Below are positions 11,645 through 23,386 of a stretch of DNA of 64,000 nucleotides, in pieces. Under the pieces are notes generated by a model. That model saw only the letters and a list, made by a program, of their open reading frames with translations. It had not been told where the DNA came from and ran no database searches. The translations under genes were made by a program, and so were the position numbers. Numbering within the stretch: position 1 is the first letter of the stretch; each line of letters begins with the position of its first letter. The stretch lies in NCBI RefSeq assembly GCF_002575655.3, contig NC_053037.3:147447207-147511206 (forward strand), given 5' to 3'. This stretch comes from Aegilops tauschii subsp. strangulata (Eukaryota > Streptophyta > Magnoliopsida > Poales > Poaceae).

Positions 11645-13149
11645 TGAAAGTGCTTTATCTCGACTAGAGGGGGGTGAATAGGCGTTTTTTATGAATTCTT
11701 CACTGAGGAATTTGCGGGTGAGGAAATTCCTTAGCGAAGAACTACTTGCAGTGGAATACGTACTCAAAAGTAAACATAACAGAATACAAGCATGGTCATC
11801 ATGATAAAATGAAGACAAGCACAGAGTATAGAAAGCGTAATCACAGGATAACACAGGATGAAGACAGACTGAAGAAATTGAACTGAGGAAATTGAGAAAG
11901 TCTTCAGTCAAAGTCTTCAAACATATATGAACAAGCATACAACAACTTTAATGAGGAAATGAAAGAGTTGAGGAAATAGAACCAGTAAGCTTGGTGAGGA
12001 CAATGATTTGGTAGACCAGTTCCAACTGCTGTCTCAGTCGTACATCTGGTTGGAGCGGCTAGGTATTTAAACCCGAGGACACACAGTCCCGGACACACAG
12101 TCCTCACCGTATTCTCCTTGAGCTAAGGTCACACGGACCTCGCCCAATCACTCGTGGTAAGTCTTCAGGTGACTTCCGAACCTTCACAAACTCGGTCAGT
12201 CGGCGTTCCACAATTTCCTCTTGGATGCTCTAGACCATGACGCCTAACCGTCTGGGAGAAGCACAATCTTCAAAGGTAACAAGCATCGGATCCATGCAAG
12301 ATCAATCTCTTTAGTGATGCTCAATCACTTTGGGTTTGTAGGTGTTTGGGTTTGGGTTTTCCTCACTTGATGATTTTCGCTCAAAGTCCTTAGAGGATGG
12401 GATGCTCCCAAATGAAAAGTGTCAGTTTCTCTCGGAGCGGCCAACCAGCTAGTGGTTGTAGGGGGCGGCTATTTATAGCCTAGGGAGCAGCCCGACATGA
12501 TAAGACATAAATGCCCTTCAATGATATGACCGTTAGGTGGATAAGATATTTTGGGACAGCTGGCGCGTAGCACAGCAACGGTCGGAAATTTGAGGTCCAA
12601 ATTCCTCAGGGCTATCATGTTCCTCACTATGTAGGCAATCCGCACTAGCGAATTCCTAACTCCTCAGTCAGAACAAATTCCTCAGAGACCAGAAGAACTT
12701 CGTCTCCGTCACTGAAGAATATGACTGAACTGTATGAGATTTCCAATGGCTTCACTCGAAGGGATTGGTAGGTGTAGGATTTTGATTTGAGCATCACATG
12801 GAAATTTTTCCTTAGTATTTCCTCGACCCCCTTTAACAGTACAGTGTTTCCTATGACTCAAGAAAGAGAAAATGAAACTACGAAAAAAAAGTCTTCACGC
12901 TTCATGTTCCTCGAATGAATACCAAGTCTTCAAGGTCACACCAATTTCTTCACTTTCAAAGTCTTCAGAAAGTCTTCAAAAATCCAAAGTCTTCAGTCGA
13001 AGAACTTCATTTTTAGGGGTCGACTTTCTCTGTAAATATCAAACTCCTCATAGACTTATAGTCCTGTGTACACTCATAAACACATTAGTCCCTTAACCTA
13101 TAAGTCTTCAATACACCAAAATCACTAAGGGGCACTAGATGCACTTATA
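11645..13149 (-). repeat. 3' LTR of the inner sirevirus (about 1505 bp)
   Basis: Read on the minus strand it starts TATAAGTGCATCTAGTGCCC (TG mutated to TA) and ends CTAGTCGAGATAAAGCACTTTCA. It matches 23387-24850 with small indels, such as a 14-base repeat of ACACAGTCC text near 12070-12105 and about 29 extra bases near 12220. A TATA box TATAAATA is at plus 12470-12477. The left end abuts the duplication ACTTG. Confidence 0.92.
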
Positions 13150-13670
13150 ATCCCCCCTTTTTGGTGATTGATGACCATATAGGTTAAGTTTTCAACGGGG
13201 ATAAACATATGAAGTGTAAATACTGATATTGAGGAACTTGATTGCAAGATATAGAAGAACTCCCCCTGAAGATGTGCATAGTGAGGAATTTGCTTTTGAA
13301 GCAATGCACACTTGAAGAGTAGAATCATGGAGATCTCCCCCTAGATCTTGTAATTCATACACGCATTTAAGATATAATATGAAGAATTTGAAATGCATGA
13401 TGAAATATGGTGGCTGATGTAATTCAGCATGCGTGCATTAACATTAGCGAGGAATAAGTATGCAGAAAATCACAGCAAAAGTATCAGGCCACCATAGAGT
13501 TTAAGTTTACAACTCGATCCAGCAAAGTCATCAGAAGAACGAGAGTTGTAACTTCGGAAAAAAAACGCCCATATAAGATAGACCCGCTTGAAGACTAACT
13601 CAAATTTCTCCCCCTTTGTCATCGAATGACCAAAAGGGTCGAAAATGAGGACTAACGCCCCTGAAGAATA
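13150..13670 (-). promoter_or_regulatory. Multiple polypurine tracts before the inner 3' LTR
   Basis: Four minus-strand purine tracts occur here: AAAAAGGGGGGAT directly at the LTR (13149-13164), and AGGGGGAG at 13260-13267, 13335-13342 and 13608-13615. Multiplied polypurine tracts are described as a hallmark of sireviruses, so this supports the lineage call. The proximal tract is the most likely primer. No gene is seen in the rest of the segment. Confidence 0.75.
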
Positions 13671-15230
13671 TCAAGTTGATGGAGGAGCGCCAGCGTTGTT
13701 GGGGTCGTTTGTCGTAGTAGGGCCCGCCGCAGTGTCGTCCAAGTCTTCATGCTCGTCGGTTTCGCGCGATGAAGAATATGAGCTGGCCACCAAGGAAGGA
13801 ACCTTGACCTTCTTGTATTTGTTCGGTGGAGGAGCAGACCAGTCAAAATCCTCCTTGAGACCCATGTTCTTCAGATCTTCTTCACCATATACATGAGATA
13901 GAATAGCCCAGGTGCGACGAAATACTTCATGGAGGTAGTAATGGTTTTTATTCACTGCATTGTGTGTAGCAGTCATGTTGTGAAGAATTGAACCAAACTG
14001 ACGCTTGACCCATTTATGGTTTCGATCCACCTTCTGGTGAAGACTAAGCAGAAGCTCACGGTCAGTCATCACACGAGGAGCAGTGGATTGAGGATTTGAC
14101 TTGGATGCATGGGCAGCAGAATCATGAGTGGCAGAGTCATCATTGGTGGAATAATATGCAGCTTTGCGAAATTGACCATCCAATGGACGAATGCCTTCAT
14201 CAATAACAGCTGGTGCCTTGCCCTTTTCATCAGCTGAGGAATAGGTCCGCTTGAGGACTTCAATTGGGGGCAAGTAGCTGAGGTGATTCTGAAAATCAGC
14301 CTTGTAGTTGAGTGAAGACCTTGTTCTGAGGAATCTCATAATCCACGGTGCATAAGGCTGCAGCTCAAACGGTGAAAGTGCAACATTTGCCAGAGTCCTC
14401 ATCAAGAAATCATGATTGTTGACGGGTATGCCATGAATGATGTTGAATGCCATATTCTTCATGATGCCAACAATTTCCTTGTCAGAGGAGTCGTGGCCTT
14501 TGATTGGACCCATAGTCTTCGTCAGAATGCGATAGACTGTTCTTGGTACATACTGCAATTCCTTCACGAGGAATTTGGTCCTTGAGGCTTGACCAGGTTT
14601 CAGAGGCTTCATAAGAACTTGCATATAATGGGCAGACAGTTCAGGCTCTTGGTACAGGCAACGAGCTCCTTCAGGTGGAGGACTGATGGGCAGGGCGTGA
14701 AGTAATTCAGAGGCCGGTGCTTTGTAATGAGTGTTATCGGTCATCCAGACCAAGACCCAGGAGTTCACATCATCAGCATTTCCTGTGATGTGCAGTGTTG
14801 CATAGAATTGAAGAATGAGTTCTTCATTCCAATCAACTATGTATGTGCAAAAGTTAAGGAGGCCTGTGTCATGAAGCACACTAAGGACAGGAGTGAAGCA
14901 TGACAGTGATTCCATGTCCACATGAGGAATATGCTCGTGGTCGAAGACTTTGTCCTTGTTGAAAAGTAGTGAAGAATAGAAGTTGGCCTGGCTGGCGGTC
15001 CAGAAGCGCTTCCTTCTAAGACGAGCAGAGTCATAAGGATTATAATAAGTGAAGAACACGTGCTCGCCAAAGAAGTCATCAGCCTTGAATTTTTGCTTCT
15101 TTGAGAATGGATCCTTTGGCTTGGGCTGAGGAGTGTCAGTCAATTGCATTATCACCTCAGGAATCGCAATCTCAAGTTCTTCAGGCTGAGGAATTTGTGC
15201 TTCTTCTTCAGTGACAGCCTGAGTCTTCAA
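13671..15230 (-). pseudogene. Third ORF of the inner sirevirus, C-terminal half
   Basis: This 519-codon frame continues the upstream third ORF in the same register after one TAA (15231-15233). It contains a globular-looking stretch of about 300 residues including ADDFFGEHVFFTYYNPYD, NFCTYIVDWNEELILQFYA and NDDVNSWVLVWMTDN-like text. This resembles a domain seen in grass transposon-associated proteins (possibly the putative plant transposon protein family; not checked). The end is Asp/Ser-rich. No signal peptide or membrane segment is visible, so the label 'envelope-like' rests only on position between pol and the 3' LTR. Confidence 0.7.
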
Positions 15231-17292
15231 TTATTCATTTTCATGTTCTTCAGCACTAGTGGCTGGAATGTCTTCAGGGACAGACGGTGTGGCATGAGGT
15301 TCTTCAGATCCCATTTGTACTTCAGTAGCAACAGGAGACTGAGGAATTTGTTGCAATGGTGTAAACAGTGGAGAGTTGGGGTGCTGACTTTCCCAAAAGT
15401 CATCATTCAGCATGGGAGTAGTACAGCCGATGTCCACATCTTCTTCTTCCATTTTTTCAACGCCGGCCTCTTCAGCAGTGAACTGAGGCACAGGTGAGGA
15501 AACTGTGGGGGTTGAAGGGATTGCATCCACTTCAATTTCTTCATCCAACTGCTCTGACGAAGCAGCAGAAGGAATGTCTTCATCGGATTCACTGGGTATC
15601 ACATAATCTTCATCAAAAGGAACAAGGTCCTTTGATGGCATGGTTGAGATAGGAACAACATCAATGGGATTTGTAAATGAACTGGTCAAAGGCTTCATCT
15701 TCTTCGGGGCTGAAGAATCTGATGAAGTTGACGCCTTCCTTTTCTTCACAGCTGCACGCTCTGCAGCCTTGGTCTTCTTCACATCTGATGCAGATGGAAG
15801 GATTGGAGTTGGAGTAGGCGCAGGAGGAGCAGAGGAATTTGGTTGAATTTCTTCAGGCACAACTGATGCAGTTGCCTTGACTTCTTCATTTTCGTCAGGC
15901 GCACCACTAGTGGATGCCCTGGCAATTTCTTCAGCAGTTGGAATGCAGTCATCAGCCCTGGAACTCACATTTTCTTCAGCAGCCTGATTTTCATCAGCGG
16001 TGCTGGCATGTTCTTCAGTAGGCTGAGCAGAAGCCTCATCCTGAGGGTTTTCCTGTTGCGTTGGGGCTGCAACATTTGAAGTGAACTTTTCTGTAATTTT
16101 GACAAAACGGACTTTGGCTCCAAGCCAGTCAGCGTAGTAATGATCAAATTCATCACTCAGTTGCTTGATCTCAGCTTGCAAGGCAACGAGTTTTTCAGGG
16201 GGAAGCTTCAGGACATTTTGCTTCAGAAAGCGCTCTTTCTTGTACTGCGCTTTCTTCACTCTTCTTCCTTGTTCAAATTTCCACTTTTCTTCTTCAATGA
16301 AGGCAGTGAAAACATGACTTTGACCAGGAGTGAGGTTCATCTCCGGCAAAGGCATGTTGGGATCCTTTTGCCATAAGTCAATGAAGTCTAGGATCAGCTT
16401 CGGATCCAGAAGAAGAGGCACATTGCTGCCTTTGGCTCTAGCGGCCTTGACTTGCCCGTCTCTGATGATTTCGGCAAGTTCATCATCATCAGCTTCATCT
16501 TCATCAGATGGCACTTGGAAGGCGACCTGCTTCTTATGAGGACTTGGGCGAGAGCCTCGTCCAGCAGTGGCCTTTGTCTTCAGCAGAGAGGGTCCCGTTG
16601 AAGAATTTGGTGCAGCTGAGGAACTAGCAGAAGCTCCTGAGGCAATAGAGATGCCTGTCGTCCTTTGACACGTGGCAAGATGCACAGGTGCTGAGGATTT
16701 GGTCGGAGCAGCTGAGGACTTTGGAGCGGGTGCAGCATGAGGAGTTGGCCGTGAGGTCTTTGAAGATTCTGGCTGTGAGGGCATTGCTGAGGAACTTGGA
16801 CTTGAGGGCATTGAAGGTGAAGCACTTGACTTATGCGCAAGCTTCTTTGCCATGGCCTTCTTCGGCTTGCTAGCAGAGGCCTTAGCAGTGGCAGCAGCAG
16901 CAGCAGGGTCTTCGTTGAATTTCCTCACTGCTTCTCTAGCTTGTCTTGCCAACTTGGCCTGGCGCTTGGCCCATTCATCAGGATAATCCTCACCGCGCTT
17001 GATGCTAGTGGGTACTGCTTCTTGGCCAGGTGCCAACGGAGGTCTTGGGCATGAAGGATTTAGTGCAAATTTCTTCATGTACTTTGGAGTTACATACCTG
17101 TACTCCCTCCACTCTCTTGCCCATCTCCTCTCTATCCTTTGAATGCGCACCTTGCACTGATTCTTGTCCTCCTTTCCAAACTTGGCCTCATCAGGAGTAC
17201 AGTAATCCTTGTATATGTCATTAGGGATCTCAAAGGCAGTGTTGATTTCAGGCCTCTTTCCTCCCTTCTGTGGCTTCTTACCATCAGCCATT
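15231..17292 (-). pseudogene. Third ORF of the inner sirevirus, N-terminal half
   Basis: I take the start at the Met of MADGKKPQKGGKRPE (17292); the frame is open further upstream to 17528, with other Met codons possible. Residues 1-120 are basic with Trp/Arg-rich text (RIERRWAREWREYRYV). Then comes a long Ala/Ser/Pro/Lys low-complexity region, a likely coiled coil (VKKAQYKKERFLKQNVLKL) and an acidic Ser/Thr-rich tail. The frame ends at TAA (15231-15233), directly followed in frame by the C-terminal half, so one nonsense change splits an ORF of about 1200 codons. The function is unknown; sirevirus third ORFs are often called envelope-like. Confidence 0.7.
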
Positions 17293-18698
17293 TTCTTCAG
17301 ATGAGGAATTTGAACAATGGAATTCTCTGAAGATGTGTGCAACTTTTCTTCGAGGAACGCTGCAAATGAGTTAAGTTGATGAGAACCTAGTGATTCAGCA
17401 GCGGACATGAGTACCTGTGAACAGAGTATAGTTGCGAGGAATTTGGAGAGGTCATATGCGTTCTCAGAAGGTTTTTCAAAAAGAACAAGTTTGAGGAAAT
17501 TGATCAGATGAGTCTTGAAGAATTTCACTAAGCGTTTTTTGTCTTAGGTTCCAGAGTTGTATAGATCGAAGATCCACACAATTGAGGAATCTTGAAGAAA
17601 AATGTTGCTTAGAGAAATGAATCAAGAACAGATGACATGTGAGGTGTTTAGTGTGTGAAGAATTTGAAGAACAAACACCTTTGAAGATTTTGTAGAAATC
17701 ATTTGAATCAAAGAGGGCAATAAAAGTAACTTTTAATTACCCTGGACGAAGAACACGATGAACTGAGAGGTGTAGATGTGAAGTTCGTCAGTTCAGATCT
17801 TCCACGCCCTAACTCGGCTGAGGAAGACAGCTACGGCGACGGCGGAGTGAAGATTTCCGCGGTCGGCGCGAGTACGACGGCGACGAGGTCGAGGCAGTGA
17901 AGCTCTTCCTCACCGGCGACGATGAAGTAGTGGCGGCGCTAGGGTTTGAGAAGCTCGAGCTGGAGTGAGGTCGAGCGGAGTAAAAAGAGAAGTGAGGAAG
18001 GGGACGGGGTACTTATAGCCACGGTGAAAAAACTGTTCGCCCGAAGAAATTGGACGAACGTGCCCCTGACCCTTCTCATTCGCTTGACATGTGTCACCCA
18101 CGTACTGAGAAGTGGAGATCGTGTGTGATCATGGGTGAATAGATAAGTGTTTTCGTGGATGCGGAACGGTTTGAGCGGCAAAGCCGAAAACTTTGGATAA
18201 GATAAGTTAAAAGTTCTGTTCGCAAATTCTTCAGCTGACTAGGACACAGTGAAGATTTTGAACGAGTTTCAAATAGAACGCACATGAAGAATTTGTGAAT
18301 AGATTGGGTTGAGTTTAGCATAGAGGGGGAAGGGTCCGATCACATTCACTTAGCAGAAATAGCAACTTGAAGAATTAGCAAGAAGTGAATGCTGGAAGAA
18401 AAATGACGGAAATGGTGAAGACAATGCAAAGTTGAAGAATATGAACAATTGAGAAATTTCAAAACTGAGGAAAAACTCAAATTGAAGATTTTCAACTTTT
18501 GGTGGTGGCGTGACCCACCGTATAAGAATGATGATTTCAGACACCACGTACAATTGTCGTAGGGCTCTAAGAATCAAATTCTTCGTTAATTTCTTCACAC
18601 TTAGAGTGTTATTCTTCATTGATTGAAGAAAAACATTTCTTCATGTGTTGCACATCTAAGTCATCAGTTTTGCATAAGTGTTAGGATGAGTGTCCTTT
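17293..18698 (-). other. Spacer between pol and third ORF of the inner sirevirus
   Basis: The segment is AT-rich and full of GAAGAATTTG-like words. No protein with family features is found on either strand, apart from the open upstream extension of the third ORF (17293-17528). Spliced expression of third ORFs is known in sireviruses, so an acceptor could lie here, but I cannot place one with confidence. Confidence 0.55.
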
Positions 18699-21326
18699 TC
18701 AAAGAACATTCGAAGATTCTAAGATATTTAGCTCACACCGCAACTTGCTAAATCTCTTCTCATCCAAGGGTTTTGTGAAGATATCGGCTAGCTGTTCTTC
18801 AGTCTTCACATGCTCAATAGAAATGTCGCCCTTCAACACATGATCACGAAGAAAGTGATGACGAATCTGAATGTGCTTTGTCTTCGTGTGCTGAACTGGG
18901 TTGTGAGCAATCTTGATGGCACTCTCATTGTCACAGTAGAGAGGCACATTCTTCACGTTGACGCCGTAGTCCTTGAGAGTTTGCTTCATCCACAGCAATT
19001 GAGCACAGCAAGAACCAGCAGCAATGTACTCAGCTTCAGCAGTAGACAGTGATACGTAGTTCTGTTTCTTCGAGGACCAACAGACCAAAGATCGTCCGAG
19101 GAAATGACATGTACCAGATGTTGATTTGCGGTCCACACGATCACCAGCATAGTCAGAGTCAGAATATCCAATGAGATCAAAAGCCGAGCCCTTGGGGTAC
19201 CATAATCCAAGTGTTGGTCTGTGAGCTAGATATCGAAGAATATCCTTCACAGCCTTATGGTGTGATTCCTTCGGTGTAGCTTGAAATCGGGCACACATGC
19301 AAACACTAAGCATGATATCTGGCCTAGATGCACATAAGTACAATAAAGAACCAATCATGGAGCGGTATACCTTTTGATCAAAGTCAATACCATTTTCATC
19401 AGTGCATAGATGGCCATTTGTGGGCATTGGAATTTTATAAGCAAGTAATATGCGAATAGCCTCAAGTCTAGCAACAGGTGCAAAATTTTCATCGAAATCA
19501 ATTCCTTCAACCTGTGTGTAGCCTTGAGCTACCAGTCGTGCCTTATTCCTGACCAGAAGGCCATTTTCATCTTGCTTGTTGCGGTAGATCCACTTTGTGC
19601 CAATGATATTGTGCTTGCGAGGATCTCGACGTTTGACCAGTTCCCAGACGTTGTTGAGCTCGAACTGATGTAATTCTTCTTGCATGGCCTGAATCCACTC
19701 AGGCTCCAGAAATGCTTCATCTACCTTAGCAGGCTCTGTGATAGAGACAAAAGCAAAGTGCCCACAAAAGTTAGATAAATGTGAAGCTCTTGAGCGTGTG
19801 AGAGGACCTGGTGCTTCAATGTCATCGATGATCTTCTCAATTTGCACTTCTTTTGCAACGCGAGGATGAGCTGGTTGTCGTCGAGGAATTTGATCAGCAT
19901 TTTCTTCAGCACCATTTTCTTCAGGTGCATTAGCTCGATGTTCTTCATGTTCTGGAATGAATTCTTCAGCAGATTCTTTGGTCGGAATGACATCTTCAGT
20001 AGCCTTGAACTTGATAGATTCCTCTGGTGCTGGTTCATCTATCACAGAAGGTAGGTGCTCTCTTTGCGAGCCATTAGTTTCATCGAACCGCACATCTACA
20101 GTTTCAACAACCTTGTGAAGAACGTTGTTGAAGACTCTGTAGGTGTGTGAGTCCTTTCCGTAATCAAGCATGAAACCTTCATGTGCTTTCGGTGCAAATT
20201 TAGAGTTGTGATGAGGATCTCTAATCCAACATTTAGCACCGAAGACTTTGAAATAACTCACATTGGGTTTCTTGTCAGTGAGGAGTTCATAGGCAGTGTT
20301 CTTGAAGAATTTGTGAAGATATACTCTGTTGATGATGTGGCACGCAGTATCAATTGCCTCAATCCAGAAACGACGAGGTGTCTTGTATTCATCAAGCATA
20401 GTGCGAGCCATCTCAGCAAGAGTCTTGTTCTTGCACGCCACGACGCCATTCTGCTGAGGAGTATAAGGAGCAGATAACTCATGAGTAATACCAAGTTCAT
20501 CAAGATAGTCATCAAGACCAGAATTCTTGAACTCAGTTCCATTGTCACTTCTAATGTGCTTGATCTTCACACCAAAGTTGGTTGAAGCCCTCGAGGAAAA
20601 TCGTTTGAAGACTTCCTGCACTTCATGCTTGTAAGTAACAATGTGTACCCATATGTAACGAGAGTAATCATCAACAATAACAAAGCCATATTGAGATGCC
20701 TCATTTGAAACTGCAGAATAATGATTAGGACCGAAGAGATCCATATGAAGCAATTCAAATGGTTGAGTAGTGGTCATGATAGTCTTCGCTGGATGCTTAG
20801 CCTTTGTCATCTTTCCAGCTTCACAGGCTCTGCGTAAGTGATCCTTGAGGAATTTGACATTCTCGATGACAATGAGATGCTTCTTCTTCGCAAGCGTGTG
20901 CAAATTCCTCATGCCTGCATGACCAAGTCGTCGATGCCATAGCCAGCCTTCTAAAGCTTTTGCAAGTAGGCACACGGCTGGTTGTGGTCCTGAAGAGAAA
21001 TCAACAATATATAAGTCTCCTCTCCTAAAGTCTTCGAAGACTTTGGAATTGTCAGCTTCGATGATCACAACACAACGATACTTGCCAAAGACAACAACCA
21101 TATCAAGATCACAAAGCATTGAGACAGACATGAGGTTGTATCCTAAGGGCTCGACAAGCATGACTTTGTCCATGTGCCGATCCTTTGAGATAGCAACCTT
21201 ACCTAGACCCAATATCTGACTTTTGCCTTTGTCAGCGAAGATGATATGCTTCAGATGTGATGGAGACAAGGGAGCATCCATCAACAGATTCTTGTCACTA
21301 GTCATGTGATTTGTACATCCACTATC
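18699..21326 (-). pseudogene. pol: Inner sirevirus pol: protease end, integrase, deleted RT, RNase H
   Basis: The frame is open through 868 codons. The protease triad is in [10 protein letters not shown] at its start (21326-21300). Pre-integrase [15 protein letters not shown] and the integrase series [21 protein letters not shown] and [14 protein letters not shown] follow; the position usually Glu in 'VAERKN' reads Ala-Cys here, a likely loss of the third catalytic residue. RT starts normally ([13 protein letters not shown]) but jumps near 19440 from RILLAY to [10 protein letters not shown]. By comparison with the outer element about 165-170 residues, including the YVDD core, are missing in frame. 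RNase H is complete ([21 protein letters not shown] to [11 protein letters not shown]). Confidence 0.92.
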
Positions 21327-21592
21327 GAGGACCCACTCAGTGGCTTTGGGTTGATCATCCTGCAGATGAATTAGTGTAGCTTACGAACTCATATACTTCA
21401 TCAGTGAAGAATATGACATCAATTCATCAGATCAATTTCATCAAGCAATGGAACAGATAAAATAGTATGAGGACGTGAGAAATGAAAGTTCATTTCTTCA
21501 TGATTAGCCTGCGTCCTTTCAGGCAATCTCAGGTCTCCAGCAAATTCTTCAGACGTTTAAGCACGTCTGGAGACCTGACCCTGCAGAAGAGA

Positions 21593-23319
21593 TTAGTTCT
21601 TTTTCTTCACCACCCACATCTGAAGGGGTGGCAAAGAGTTCATCACTTTGCGAGCTCCATATGAGAAAGGCGGCATAGAAGCCAGTCCATTTAGTTTCAC
21701 ATAAGAGGAGTTAGGATAAGCATATGAATAAGCAGAGAAATTCTTCGAGGACTTATGAACATAATGGTTAGAAGAATAATGCTCATATTCATAGCCCTTA
21801 GCTCTTCCCTGTGAAACAGAGTTGTTAGCACGATGATATTCATATGAGGACTTTGATCCTTTTGAGGAATTCGATCCACGTGAGGAATTTGATCCGTATG
21901 AGGACTTGGATCCATATGAAGAATTTGGTCTGGGGTTCCTATTCTTCACAGGTGGTGTCATGAGGACATTCACCTGAAGACTTTCAAGGCACCTTTTGGG
22001 AACCCAGATTTTCTTCATAGGGGAACCGTTCCTGCAGTTAGTGCCAACATATCTAGCAAATGCTTCACCATTCTGATTTTTGAACAATTTATAGTTGGAG
22101 TCAAATGACTCATCAGAAGAATGAGGAGATACACATGTAAAGCTAGATAAATTGGATGGATCAACTGGAGGTCCCTTTGCAGCAACCCATGAGGTTTTGG
22201 GGTACTGCTCAGGCTTCCAATATGTACCATCAACATTGAGTTTCCTTTCAAAGGCAATACCCTCTTTCCTAGGGTTCCTGTTGAGGATCTGCTTTTTAAG
22301 CACATCACAAAGAGTCTGATGCCCTTTGAGGCTTTTGTACATGCCTGTCATGTACAATTCCTTCAGCCCTGCATCATCAGTGATACTAGCAATGTCCTCA
22401 GATGAGGAATTAGTGATAGCAGAGGCAGGTGAAGAATTTGTAACATTAGAAGCATTTGAACATTCAGGTGAAGAATTAGCAGATTCACGTTCAATGCATT
22501 TCAAACATGGAGGAACAAATTCTTCCTGAGCAGCGCTGATTTTTTGGGCAAGTAATGAATCGCGCTCCTTTTGAAGATCTTCATAACTCACTCTTAGCTT
22601 TTCAAGATCTTGCTTTCTTTGAAGAAATTCATAAGAAAGCTTCTAATGATCAGATAAGAGAGTGTTATGATGACCTTGAAGGTTGTCAAACCTAGACTGA
22701 AGTCTCTGAAGACTCTCAGCCAAAGCTTTCGATTGATCCATTTCTTCACCCAACATATCATCGCTCTTATTTAGCATGTATTGAACTTTTTCCAAAGCTC
22801 TTTGTTGTTTAGTGGCAAGGGAAGCAAGTTTGACATAACTGGGTCCAAATTCATCACCAGATTCATCATCACTAGACTCGAATTGGTAGCATTCAGTTAC
22901 CTCAGCACTTTTTGCCATAAGGCAAGATGACGAGGATGATGATTCTGGTTCAAATGTCATCGCTTTGAGAGGTTCCTTGAAATCCTCAAACCAAGGATCA
23001 TGACGAGTTCAATGACCTTCATAGACCTCAGAGAGACGGTCCCAGATAAGCTTCGCATGATCGAGATGCATGATGTTCCTGAACTGATTTAGAGACAGAC
23101 AGGAGCAGATGACGTCCCTCGCCGTGAGATTGAGAAGAGTGTACTTGCGAATGTCATCAGCTTCTGCCATCTTGCATAGATCGGTCAGACCAATCTCAGT
23201 GACGGTCCACAACTCACTGTTCATCGCCATGAGGCGCTTCTTCATCATGGCTTCCACTTGGGATACTCGTGACCGTCAAAGATGGGACATGACACAGTCT
23301 TCTTTCTTGTGGTCGACAT
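21593..23319 (-). pseudogene. gag: Inner sirevirus gag
   Basis: The start is at 23319 (MSTTRKKTVSCPIFDGH), with a small indel near 23265, then a frame broken by TGA at 23009-23011 and TAG at 22643-22645. It contains the capsid-like LLNLTARDVICSCLSL and DHAKLIWDRLSEVYEGH. A coiled-coil region (LATKQQRALEKVQYMLNKSDD; VSYEDLQKERDSLLAQ) and a Ser/Tyr/Asn-rich tail with many SSYGSNSS-like repeats follow. I find no CCHC knuckle, unlike the outer element, and the capsid domain seems shorter than usual, so an internal deletion is likely. Confidence 0.82.
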
Positions 23320-23373
23320 AACTAAAACTCCAGGCGGTTAAACCAAAATCACACAGAACAAGGCAGTACCTTA

Positions 23374-23386
23374 CTCTGATACCAAT
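23374..23386 (-). promoter_or_regulatory. Primer binding site of the inner sirevirus
   Basis: The minus strand reads TTGGTATCAGAG one base after the LTR end. This matches the 3' end of plant initiator-Met tRNA, the usual copia primer. It fixes the direction of the element and the LTR border at 23387. Confidence 0.88.
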
